NCBI RefSeq assembly: GCF_901709675.1
Contig: NC_051108.1
Coordinates: 2,604,001 to 2,668,000, forward strand
Direction of reading: 5' to 3'
Source: Syngnathus acus
Taxonomy: Eukaryota; Chordata; Actinopteri; Syngnathiformes; Syngnathidae
DNA: 64,000 bases
The notes beneath the pieces are model-generated. The model made no database searches, was not told the DNA's origin, and saw nothing but the letters and a program-made list of their open reading frames with translations. The position numbers were made by a program, and so were the translations under genes. This document shows positions 46,201-56,393 of this stretch, piece by piece. Numbering within the stretch: position 1 is the first letter of the stretch; each line of letters starts with the position of its first letter.

Positions 46201-47545
46201 GCCTGGACATTCAACTTGGGACATCTAATTTGCACTAAAGAAACACAACATTAAATCCAGTCATGTGTTTGAATTTTAAATAACCTTCATGTGACTCACA
46301 TATGTGATGGGGGTTAAATTCATAAGGGTCGGAGTAGACCTCCCAATGTTTGGTTTTGGCTCTCACTGTAACGCTGTGGTTGCCCACCAGAGTCACGTAA
46401 CCCGACAGGTGCACATCTTTCGACGTGCATTTTCGTACGTTTTGGCTGCTGCAGATTTCCGATTGGGAAGTGTTTGAGCGAGAGCTTCAAAAAAGGAGCG
46501 CACGTTTAGTATCACACATGATTATTTTATATTAAAATGATTAAATATTCAACTCACATCAGTACGGTGTAGTTGATTTTCTCAGAGGCCTCGGCAAGTT
46601 GCTCCCATGTGCACGTGAAAAGCTCGGGTACGCCTCCCGACGATCCGTTTCTATAGTGCCAAATGCAGACGACTTTGCTGGGTTTTGCTACATCGACCAA
46701 AAACAAAAAATCGCATTCTTACACATACGTCAGGGCGGTGCAGAATTCCACAACTAAATCTTAATCTAAGATCCTAAACACTGACTTTCTTTGACTTAAA
46801 AAAAAAAAAAAATGCATATTGGGGGCCATTTTTTAAATGACTTTAATGAATCTAAATATTGTCATTTTGAAAATGATTTTAGTCAAGGTGAAGGAATACA
46901 AACAACAATACCAATAGTCACCGATACTAAGTACCGATACCGCCTATACTTTTCATACCCCAAATTTTCCCCTGAAAAATTGCCAGATAATTTTATCCCA
47001 ATTATTTCTTCAAATTGCATAAAATGAATTCTCACAGTATGTCCTGACGATGGTGCCTCCGAGTACGTCCCTGGTATGGTCGCGGTGGCACTGCACCGTG
47101 GCTTTGCGCCGCGTGACATTCCTCAGGGACACGATGCTATGTGTGGAGTTGATGGTGCTCATCCAGCTGTGGTCCAAGACTACTCCGTCCACCGTCCAGT
47201 ACACGCTACCGTGCACGCAGAAACTCTCACACACTATCTGAGTATCAGATCCCACTTGGATGTATGGATCTTTGGGTACGACATTGCATAGTTTCTTACT
47301 CTTCCCTGTGGGTGTTAGTCCACATGGTAGAATGTTAGCCGCTATTCCAGAAAGAACAATTTACATTTTAAAGAAACTCAATTTTTAAAACAGTCAAAAA
47401 GAGGGAGCCTTTCGTTACGGAACGGAATTTTGACAGCACTTCTGCATTGTCGCTTAAAGCTCAAGAAATAAAAGATGTTCTTACCTTCTGAAACGGAGGT
47501 CGTACTAGTAGCAATCAGAAGCAGTACACACAGAAAACAATACAT
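43287..47545 (-). CDS. Class I cytokine receptor, gp130/G-CSFR/IL-12Rb2 type
   Basis: Fifteen exons on the - strand: 47485-47545, 47036-47341, 46558-46687, 46300-46484, 46122-46234, 45808-45967, 45638-45720, 45344-45560, 45060-45227, 44774-44875, 44568-44711, 44345-44485, 44118-44202, 43930-44011 and 43287-43676. They sum to 2367 nt, 788 aa. Order: signal peptide, Ig-like domain starting LPCG, cytokine-binding module with cysteine pairs (CTWEQ) and a perfect WSEWS box, three further fibronectin III domains, one transmembrane helix, and a tail of about 155 residues. Box 1 is seen as PLPNPGLSSVALWPS, close to the gp130 VPDPSKSHIAQW motif. A YRSQ motif is a candidate YxxQ STAT3 dock. Domain order fits CSF3R, IL6ST and IL12RB2 equally. 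I cannot choose among them without alignment, so no symbol is given. Confidence 0.85.
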
Positions 47546-48095
47546 TATCTAGGAACTACTCCACTCATAAGTATTTAAAGTCGAGAAGGATCAGTGTGAT
47601 GCATTTTGTGACCCATATTCCTGTAGATCCTCATTTCAGCCGTCCGCCACGGAGAGAGAGACTGAGGAAATGAAGCAAACCGCTACAGAAAAAGGAGGTA
47701 TTACCCAACTGGAGACAAGGCAACAGGAAGCGCTGCTCTCTCACTCTCTCTTGATTCTCTGTTAATTCCCAGAGCTACTTTAGATAAAGACAGGTTATTT
47801 GCATTGAATGCATTAGTGAAAAGCAAGTGAGTCATAAACAGTGTAATAGCCTCAAAGGAGCAGGGAACTAAGGAGCTCCACTTTTAATGTTGCACATGGA
47901 AAGCCAAAGCCTAGTTCAAAACCTTAAAACTGAGGTGAGCTGGAGTGTGGTCACGAAGTCTTGGTTTTTGTACAGGAGCGGTGGAAGTTGACTTCACAAA
48001 GGATGCCCAAGCAGTTCACTCTGTTGTATTTCCTTTTACCCAAGGAAAGCTTCCGTTCTTGAATGAATGCGCAATCAAATGGCGAAAACTTCCCG
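47546..48095. other. Upstream region of the cytokine receptor gene
   Basis: Presumed promoter and 5' flank of the - strand receptor gene. I see no confident TATA box, repeat or exon here. Confidence 0.4.
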
Positions 48096-48168
48096 CCAGA
48101 ATGGCCGAGTGGTATAATATTTGGTCTGGTGTATGTGAGACACAGGTTCGAGTCCCACGCTGTGTCAC
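48095..48168 (+). pseudogene. tRNA-like unit A (degenerate)
   Basis: An internal A box (TGGCCGAGTGG, 48102-48112) and a perfect B box (GGTTCGAGTCC, 48145-48155) are spaced as in a tRNA gene, but the acceptor arms do not pair. It could be a tRNA pseudogene or the head of a tRNA-derived repeat. Confidence 0.6.
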
Positions 48169-48178
48169 TTTAAATAGA

Positions 48179-48252
48179 ACACAACGTGGGACTCGAACTC
48201 GGATTTCATGTACGCAAGGCAAAAGCTTTATCTATTAGACCACAACAGATCT
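48179..48252 (-). pseudogene. tRNA-like unit B (degenerate, inverted to A)
   Basis: On the - strand a TGGTCTAATAG A-box-like motif and a GAGTTCGAGTCC B box (48189-48200) are visible. Its T-arm half is 19/20 identical to that of unit A in inverted orientation, with a 13-nt spacer, so the A-B pair can form a hairpin. The acceptor stem is not convincing. Confidence 0.55.
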
Positions 48253-48340
48253 GAACTTTATTTGAAAATAGTTCATATATGTGCAAACCTTTGAGTACAT
48301 GCCTAATGAATACAGAAATATTTTTCGCAATTTCTGCAGC

Positions 48341-48412
48341 AAGTTGGCCGAATGGTAAAATACTTTGCCCTATGTGCGGGAGACTCTGGTTCGAGCCCCA
48401 CGTTGCACATTT
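48341..48412 (+). pseudogene. tRNA-like unit C (degenerate)
   Basis: A box TTGGCCGAATGG (48344-48355) and B box GGTTCGAGCCC (48388-48398) are present in tRNA-like spacing. The T stem pairs, but the acceptor arm does not. Confidence 0.55.
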
Positions 48413-48427
48413 ATATTTGAGAATAAA

Positions 48428-48505
48428 TGTAGATGAGCCCGAGATTCGAACTCGAGTCTCTCGTGTGGAAGGTGGAGTGTTAATCCACTACACTATTCAG
48501 GACAC
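48428..48505 (-). pseudogene. tRNA-like unit D (degenerate, inverted to C)
   Basis: On the - strand the A box region GAATAGTGTAGTGG (48485-48498) and B box GAGTTCGAATCTC (48440-48452) are well formed. The D arm and T stem can pair, while the acceptor halves do not match. This is the most tRNA-like of the four. Confidence 0.6.
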
Positions 48506-48558
48506 TTGAACTCACTTCGTATTTCACTAATAATCATCAACCCCTCTCCATGCCTAAA

Positions 48559-50960
48559 TGCCCTAACCTTGATTTAAAACCCTAGTCGGAAACCCTAACC
48601 CTAGCTTGAAACCCTAATTAGCAATGGCAAAACTCCTTGGAAACCCTGGTCGGAAACCCTAACCCTAGTTTTGAAAGCCTAGTTAAAAACCCTAATCTTA
48701 GAAACCCTAAAAGTAGTTTGAAACCCTCGTTGGAAACCCTAACCTTAGCTTTAAAACCTAGTTTGTAACCCTAAGCTTGGTTTAAAACCCTAGTCGGAAA
48801 CCCTACCCCTTGTTTGAAACTTTAATTAGCGATGGCAAAACTCCTTGGAAACCCTGGTCGGAAACCCTAACCCTAGTTTTGAAAGCCTAGTTAGAAACCC
48901 TGATCTTAGAAACCATAAAAGTAGTTTGAAACCCTCGTTGGAAACCCTAACCCTAGCATTAAAAACAAGTTTGTAACCCTAACCTTTGTTTAAAACCCTG
49001 GTCGGAAACCCTAACCCTAGTTTGAAACCCTAAATAGCAATGGCAAAACTCCTTGGAAACCCTCGTCGGAAACCCTAACCCTCGTTTTGAAAGCCTAGTT
49101 AGAAACCCTAATCTTAGAAACCCTAAAAGTAGTTTGAAACCCTCGTTGGAAACCCTAAACCTAGCTTTAAAACCTAGTTTGAAACCCTAACCTATGTTTA
49201 AAACCCTAGTCGGAAACCCTGAGCCTAGTTTGAAACCCTAATTAGCGATGGCAAAACTCCTTGGAAACCCTAGTCGGAAACCCTAACCCTAGTTTTGAAA
49301 GCCTAGTTAGAAACCCTAACCCTAACCCTAACTCTAGTTTTGAAAGCCTAGTTAGTAACCCTAACCCTAACCCTAACGCTAACCCTAACTCTAACCTAAC
49401 CCTAAGTCTAACCCTAACCCTAACCCTAACCCTAACCCTAGTTTTGAAAGCCTAGTTAGAAACCCTAACCCCAACCCTAATCCTAACCCTAACCCTAACT
49501 TTGGAAACCCTAGTCGAAAACCCTAACCCTAGTTTTGAAAGCCTAGTTAGAAACCCTAATCTTAGAAACCCTAAAAGTAGTTTGAAAGCCTCGTTGGAAA
49601 CCTTAAGCCTAGCTTTAAAACCTAGTTTGTAACCCTAACCTTGGTTTAAAACCCTAGTCGGAAACCCTAACCCTAGTTTGAAACCCTAAATAGCAATGGC
49701 AAAACTCCTTGGAAACCCTGGTCGGAAACCCTAACCCTCGTTTTGAAAGCCTAGTTAGAAACCCTAATCTTAGAAACCCTAAAAGTAGTTTGAAACCCTC
49801 GTTGGAAACCCTAACCCTAGCTTTAAAACCTAGTTTGAAACCCTAACCTATGTTTAAAACCCTAGTCGGAAACCCTGAGCCTAGTTTGAAACCCTAATTA
49901 GCGATGGCAAAACTCCTTGGAAACCCTAGTCGGAAACCCTAACCCTAGTTTTGAAAGCCTAGTTAGAAACCCTAACCCTAACCCTAGTTTTGGAAGCCTA
50001 GTTAGTAACCCTAACCCTAACTCTAACTAACCCTAACTCTAACCCTAACCTAAGTCTAACCCTAACCCTAACCCTAGTTTTGAAAGCCTAGTTGGAAACC
50101 CTAACCCCAACCCTAATCCTAACCCTAACCCTAATTTTGGAAACCCTAGTCGAAAACCCTAACCCTAGTTTTAAAAGCCTAGTTAGAAACCCTGATCTTA
50201 GAAACCCTAAAAGTAGTTTGAAAGCCTCGTTGGAAACCTTAAGCCTAGCTTTAAAACCTAGTTTGTAACCCTAACCTTGGTTTAAAACCCTAGTCGGAAA
50301 CCCTAACCCTAGTTTGAAACCCTAAATAGCAATGGCAAAACTCCTTGGAAACCCTGGTCGGAAACCCTAACCCTCGTTTTGAAAGCCTAGTTAGAAACCC
50401 AAATCTTAGAAACCCTAAAAGTAGTTTGAAACCCTCGTTGGAAACCCTAACCCTAGCTTTAAAACCTAGTTTGAAACCCTAACCTATGTTTAAAACCCTA
50501 GTCGGAAACCCTGAGCCTAGTTTGAAACCCTAATTAGCGATGGCAAAACTCCTTGGAAACCCTAGTCGGAAACCCTAACCCTAATTTTGAAAGCCTAGTT
50601 AGAAACCCTAACCCTAACCCTAACTCTAGTTTTGAAAGCCTAGTTAGTAACCCTAACTCTAACCCTAACCCTAACCCTAACTCTAACCCTAAGTCTAACC
50701 CTAACCCTAACCCTAGTTTTGAAAGCCTAGTTAGAAACCCTAACCCCAACCCTAATCCTAACCCTAATTTTGGAAACCCTAGTCGAAAACCCTAACCCTA
50801 GTTTTGAAAGCCTAGTTAGAAACCCTAATCTTAGAAACCCTAAAAGTAGTTTGAAAGCCTCGTTGGAAACCTTAAGCCTAGCTTTAAAACCTAGTTTGTA
50901 ACCCTAACCTTGGTTTAAAACCCTAGTCGGAAACCCTAACCCTAGTTTGAAACCCTAATC
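48559..50960. repeat. Interstitial telomere-like CCCTAA satellite with higher-order structure
   Basis: About 2.4 kb made almost wholly of CCCTAA and variants (AACCCTAGT, AAACCCTAA), all in C-rich orientation on this strand. Pure (CCCTAA)n tracts occur near 49314-49440, 49970-50070 and 50600-50715. Longer variants are arranged in a higher-order unit. The marker 'aatagcaatggc' recurs at about 49034, 49691 and 50327, and 'attagcgatggc' at about 49243, 49900 and 50534, giving unit lengths of 657-659 and 636 bp. Open frames within it are repeat artefacts encoding Asn-Pro repeats. Confidence 0.93.
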
Positions 50961-51121
50961 CCCGAGTTAGAGTCTAGAAAGATACGAAAGTAGTAACTAG
51001 CAGCACAGCGACCCCTATTCTTTTTACTTCCGGGTTAATGTAGCTTCGAGTTTGTTTACTTCCGGTGGCCAATTGCCTAACATATCACTACGCTCGCAAC
51101 CTATCACTCCTCGTTGAGTCA

Positions 51122-52272
51122 ATGGCCACTGCGGTCTTGATCGCTGCCGTCGTCGGTGGCGGGGTCCTGCTCGTCATGCGCCGCTTGTTCCCCCGTCAGA
51201 ACTCAGTCAAGCTTCTCCAGTACCCGGCGGGCTTGATGCGAGGGAAAACTGTCATCGTGACGGGAGCGAACAGCGGCATCGGGAAAGCCCTAGCCGGGGA
51301 ACTGCTGAAGCTCCAGGCACGCGTCATCATGGCTTGCCGGGATCGGCAGAGCGCCACCGAGGCGGCCCGGGACATCCAGGGACATTCGGGCTCAGAGCTC
51401 GGGGAGGTGGTCATCAAACAGTTGGACCTCGCGTCGCTCAGATCGGTCCGTAAATTTTGTCAAGAGATTCAAGAGGTGAGCTGTAACGTCTCCACTGAGT
51501 TGTTGCGCAATGTTTAGGTGAGCTGTCCATGGTGTTGATCGGTAGCATAGAATGAATTCAAATGATCTCACTTCCGTATAATACAAATGAATTTAATGAA
51601 ATGCTTCTCCAATGAATCTGACACCTGAACGCACATTTGTTCTTGAGCTTTTAGGAGGAGCCCAAGGTGGATGTCCTCGTCAACAACGCGGGCATCTACC
51701 AGTGTCCCTACTCCAAGACGGAGGATGGCTTTGAGATGCAGCTAGGCGTCAACCACCTGGGTCACTTTCTGCTCACTCACCTACTGCTCGACCTCCTCAA
51801 GAGTTCCGCCCCCAGTCGCGTGGTCGTGGTGTCCTCCAAATTGTACAAGTACGGCCGAGTCAACTTTGAAGACCTGAACAGCGAGACGAAATACAACAAA
51901 GCATTCTGCTACAGTCAGAGTAAATTGGCCAACCTGCTGTTCACCCTCGAACTGGCGGAGAGGCTGGAGGGCTCTGGGGTGACGGTCAACGCGCTCACGC
52001 CCGGCATCGTGAGGACCAGGCTGGGCAGGCACGTTCACATTCCCCTGCTGGCGAAGCCACTCTTCTACTTGGCTTCGCTGCTATTCTTCAAGAGTCCACT
52101 AGAGGGTGCGCAGACGCCTCTCTATCTGGCTTGTTCGCCGGAGGTGGAAGGGGTGTCGGGGAAGTGCTTCGCTAACTGCGAGGAAGAGGAGCTGCTGGAG
52201 AAGGCGACGGAGCGACAAGCGGCAAAGAAGCTGTGGGACGTGAGCTGCAGCATGGTTGGACTTGAGGACTGA
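51122..52272 (+). CDS. rdh14: Retinol dehydrogenase 14 (short-chain dehydrogenase/reductase)
   Basis: NADP-dependent SDR that interconverts retinol and retinal at endomembranes. Two exons, 51122-51475 and 51655-52272, encode 323 aa, and human RDH14 also has two exons. An N-terminal hydrophobic anchor ([16 protein letters not shown]) precedes the Rossmann motif TGANSGIG, then NNAG, a catalytic Ser in VVVSSK and the YSQSK active-site Tyr/Lys pair. The stretches [14 protein letters not shown] and [14 protein letters not shown] are close to human RDH14, which separates it from RDH11-13. The ATG at 51122 was preferred because no upstream in-frame ATG exists, only a GTG. AATAAA near 52450 ends a short 3'UTR. 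The gene starts only about 160 bp beyond the telomere-like satellite. Confidence 0.94.
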
Positions 52273-52459
52273 TTGGATTCAGAACATTCAGGTGATAGAT
52301 GCAAAACAGAACCTTACAAGGATATGGTTTTCCTTCCCTTCCTAGTTCCTGTACAGTATAAAACCTTCTGATCTGGACTATGACGTTGTTGTTTCATCTG
52401 CTGAAGTGCCTTGTGTACTGACCGCCATTAAACACCCCAAGGTCCTGCAAATAAAGAAC

Positions 52460-53316
52460 CAAGTGTTACTCCACATCTTTTTGTTTTCCTTGCTCAATGA
52501 CGGACATCTTGAACAAAACACGAATATTGGCAGAATCATCACACACCTCAATACCTCCTATTCTGTTTGCCTCTGTAAAAGCAAGTTGTGCTATTTGAAA
52601 GGAAGGCCAAGTGGAGCACACTTGCGGCTGGGCGAATCACTTTAAAAGATTAGGGCCGGTCACGTCGGCTTTCCGAGAACCAGCTTACCTTCCCATCTGT
52701 TACCGCCAACCTTTGGACATAAACTCTCATTTGGGAATGATTAATGGGAGGATTCTTTTAGATTAGATTTATATAGATATGTTTTGGATAAAATTTCAAT
52801 TCTGTTGAGACTGCTGTAAAGTGTCGTGTGAGTCAACAGAGTTCATAGTTCATACTGCAGTGCGTACGCTCACACCTACACACAAAAAGAAACCATGATG
52901 TTGCTGCACAGTCAAACTAGATGTGCAATGTAACGCAAGGCAGGCCGCTGTGGGTCAGAGACACTCATTATCTCCAGGAGGCTCATTTGCATACATATGA
53001 CCTGGTGCACATGTTTGATCAAGCACCACATCCCCTTTTAAATCTCTCTTCCTTTTATCTGCCTCTTCATCGCTCCCCCTCTCAGCTGATGGCGGTTATT
53101 GTGGACAAATAGGCTTAAGCCGGTCACTATAGTAACAGAGAATTGCAGGAGAGAAAAAAAAAATAAAGGGACATAAGCACTTCATCAGGTGCCTCAATCT
53201 CCCGGTGGAGATGCTGGAGCCCCCGACCTAGCGCAACAAGTAAAGGCAGGCCATGGAAGCCTCCAGGGAGGAAGAGGAGTAGGAGGGGTTCAGAGAGGTG
53301 AATATAATGGAGCGCA

Positions 53317-53350
<34 letters not shown>

Positions 53351-54098
53351 CGAGAGATAGATGATCCATACCGTGTCAGCCAGGCTTCTCATATCATCGG
53401 ACTGACGCCTTCACTCACAATTTTGTCTTTTTGGGGGGGGAGTTGTCGATGACGTCCTAAACAAGGAAATAAAGAGGTAAGAAACAATTGCCTTTTATTA
53501 TTTTAGAGCATTAACTAATTGGAACCAGATTAACAATATTCCAAAGAACATTCAATGAGCTGCGTTCCATTTATGTCATTTGATGGTGAGATCAGATGAA
53601 AAATATTCCATGTGCTTGTTCTCTCATGTCTGGATGTGTCTTGTAAAAATAATAAAACAAATAAAATACTGATTGTATAAATAGAATGTGTTAAACCAAT
53701 CTTAACAAGCGGAATGTTTTTGAGTTGGACTCGTTATGTGAACGGATTAACTCGGGATTAAAGAGAGGACAGTTACAAAACAATGTGGCCACCTGTGTGT
53801 GTTTGCGTGTGCATATGTGTGTGTTTGCGGACAAACGAAGGAACTGAATTCAGGACAAATAGACGATGCATGATAATTAAAGTCATGAGAGTAAAGGTCT
53901 CAAGCAAAATTTGTCACAAATTTGGAGAAAATCAATCTCACAGGACACTTCATTAGGTACACCCACCCAATCTAATGCGACAAAAATCTGCATTGACAAA
54001 TACAATTTTGCATTTTGATTGGCACGATGGAATTAACAGACTATGATTTTGATTCTAAGTTATTAGAGAGTGTTGTGGCGAGTGAGGAGGACCGCACC
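52460..54098 (+). other. rdh14-rd3 intergenic region with possible rd3 5' exon
   Basis: No coding exon was found. It holds a (GA)n tract at 53316-53358. A putative non-coding exon ends at 53476 with a good donor (AAAGAG|gtaaga). An octamer ATTTGCAT lies near 52985. Two GGATTA sites, at 53744-53749 and 53755-53760, fit the OTX/CRX consensus and are discussed under findings. Confidence 0.4.
53316..53358. repeat. (GA)n simple repeat
   Basis: A short purine-strand AG dinucleotide run with a few interruptions. Confidence 0.95.
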
Positions 54099-54799
54099 AT
54101 GGCCTCCTGGTTCAGCTGGAGCGAGCCTCACCAACGCATCCCCCGCAGGGAGCCGGCCGACGTGGTCACTGACACGCTAATGGTCGAGCTGAGCTGGCAG
54201 CTGAAAGAGGCGGAAAGGCAGCAGAGAGAGAGGGAGAGTGAGTACCGGCGCCTCAAGACCGGAGTGGACTACAGCTGGTTGGCCAGCGCGCCACGCTCGT
54301 CCTATAACATTAGCACGGGGGAAAGGCTGGGCCTGGAGGACCTCTGCTCCAAGGTGCCGCCATCTTGCTGTGGAGTGGTCATACTCAGGTACGAGATTGC
54401 CTTGGTTTATCGAAACAAAACGACAGATCTCTTGTCTTGGTTGTCCGCAGGTTCCGCGACGCAATCCAAGCCAGCGAGCCAGAAGTGCAGGAGGTGTCGA
54501 CCCTCTTCCGCTCCGTCCTTCTGGAGGCTGTGGAGCAACTTAAGGAGGAGCAGGAGGCACAAAGGCTTGCTCGCCAGTGGAGCAATAAACGCACCAAGAG
54601 TATGTCGCTGGTGAACTTCAGGTCCCGCATCAAGATCAACCCCTTCGGGAGCACGGCAGGCCTGATTTCGGCTGAGGGGACCCGTTTGAGCGACCTGAAG
54701 ACGGTGTCGGAAGATGTGGAAAGAGGGACAGAGAAGGAGGAGAGAGTTTGGAGCATGCCGGACTTCCGATTAGGAGCAAGCAGTGGTAAACTTGTCTGA
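54099..54799 (+). CDS. rd3: RD3, photoreceptor guanylate-cyclase regulator
   Basis: RD3 binds retinal guanylate cyclases GC1/GC2, inhibits their basal activity and is needed for their export to outer segments. Two exons, 54099-54388 and 54451-54799, encode 212 aa (human 195 aa, also two coding exons). Hallmarks in order: MASWFSWSEP start, ETLMMEL-like helix (DTLMVELSWQ), AERQQRERE, GVDYSWLAS, EPEVQEVS-LFRSVL, RQWS, SEDVER and WSMPDFR. The start at 54099 has an excellent Kozak context (cgcaccATGG) and matches the family. The frame stays open upstream to ATGs at 54027 and 54015, which would add 24-28 residues with no RD3 similarity. AATAAA at 55170 marks a 370-bp 3'UTR. Confidence 0.93.
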
Positions 54800-56393
54800 C
54801 AGGAGGACCATGATGTGGAGATGGGAGAATTGAGTCACATGACCTGACTCGAGTCGGACTTAAGTCAGTTTTTGACTAAAACGTACGTGACTCACAGACT
54901 TGAACTCCAATGACTTGATAAGTCTTACATTGTAAAATGTCAGTTCTTATTTTTGACAGATTTTTCTTTTTGTTTATTTTATCTGTGCACTGTATTTTTA
55001 TGTCTAAGCAGGAAATGATGTCCCACCCCCATCACTCTGAGGATGAGTCACTCTTTGCACTCTTTCTCAGCACACAATGACCACGCGCAACACTCCCCCA
55101 CACAAGGTCAGCCAGCTGAACGCTTTGCTTCTCTACCTTCTCTTTACAAGCTGCAAATGAATGAATGCTAATAAAATATTACAGGAGAATGCGAGAAATC
55201 GGTTTATTTTCATTTGGGTCCATGAACGCGTTCAACTGGTTTGAAACAATAACGGACTATTTTGTTTGACATATTCATTCACGTTGAACACAACGCCCAC
55301 TTTATTAGGTACACTAAAACCACTAAAAGAAACTGAGATAACTTGCTGACAATCCAAACCGAGGATTATTATCAATGCATGTCGGATATTTTATTGCGTT
55401 GGATTTAATGATGGTTGGTTGGGGTGTATTTTTCACGTTCGCCACTTGGTGGCAATATAAGTACGCACTACGAACGTAACTTCCGTCGAATGCTGCGAAG
55501 AAGAGACCGTACGATAGCTACACTGGAAGTAGAAGTCATAGTTGCATAGTTGACACTCAGGGTAACTTTTGACACACCCGAGCAACTTTGAGAACCTTTG
55601 GTCGTTATATCTACGCAAGACTTGGATTTGATAAAGCATTGTGGAACGTGGTTGTCTCGGTGAGTTGCGTGGCAACAGCGTTAGCATGCTAAAGCTGTCA
55701 GAACGGTGACGTCACATGTAAACAATATCGGGGCTTTTCAGTTTTTTAACAAAAAAAGTTAGCAAAATGCAGTAGCTATCACACAATAAAGCTTACCTAT
55801 CGACCAAAACGGGTTTCTTCACGCTGACTGCATGTCAGCCAACGTTTGACTTGTTCCACACGAAGTTTGGCAATAACATGGTGTTGGAATGTCGCCCTCC
55901 TTTCCAACTGTGTTTGTCCGACTGAGAGCTCTGCTGAATATTCATGAGCGAACGTGACGTCATTTGAGAAAAGCGCTAACTTGCCTAGCTTTTAAATAAC
56001 ACAATGTTTAATGCACTAGATATTCAGATTAATCTCATTCCAATTAATGCTTTTTTTCTGCATGTGAATGTTTTTTATATGCCAAAATGTAATAAATATA
56101 AATTCTCATTTCAAAAATATTTGTTGTGTGCTTCATTTGCTTCTTTTGTGCAGCTTACACATCAGCATTTTGTTTTAAGGTATGAATGTTGCAATTGTCA
56201 ATGGAGGCACACACTTATTTCTTGCCACATTTAAATAATTGAGTAAGATGTTAAACATTGGTATGTGTGTACGCTGCTTCAAGGTGTGCCCTGCCCTGGT
56301 TTAATTAACATCAACCTTTTATTTACATTTCTTCCCCCTGGACAGCCCACTTGTAGTTTCCTGAGGTCGGCGGTCGTGTCCACTCGGGAAAAA
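54800..56393. other. rd3 3'UTR and intergenic sequence
   Basis: The first about 370 bp are rd3 3'UTR, including a 'gactcgagtcggactt' type stretch (54845-54925) that looks like part of a dispersed repeat. Around 55500-55660 a GC-richer block ends in a good donor (gtctcg|gtgagt), possibly a non-coding first exon of an unseen + strand transcript. The rest shows nothing recognisable. TTTATT at 56318-56323 is a likely - strand polyA signal for the next gene. Confidence 0.4.

Noticed and set aside
43287-47545. Naming the receptor il12rb2, csf3r or il6st
   Set aside because: Domain order fits all three, the tail is too short or divergent to decide, and the locus gives no clear synteny support.
49261-50795. 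Open frames encoding Asn-Pro or Leu-Gly repeats
   Set aside because: They are translations of CCCTAA-type satellite without stops and have no coding significance.
51065-51121. Upstream extension of rdh14 from position 51065
   Set aside because: It would begin with GTG; the first in-frame ATG is 51122 and gives the family-like membrane anchor.
54015-54098. Extended rd3 start at 54015 or 54027
   Set aside because: The added residues have no RD3 similarity, and the ATG at 54099 has a better Kozak context and matches the family start.
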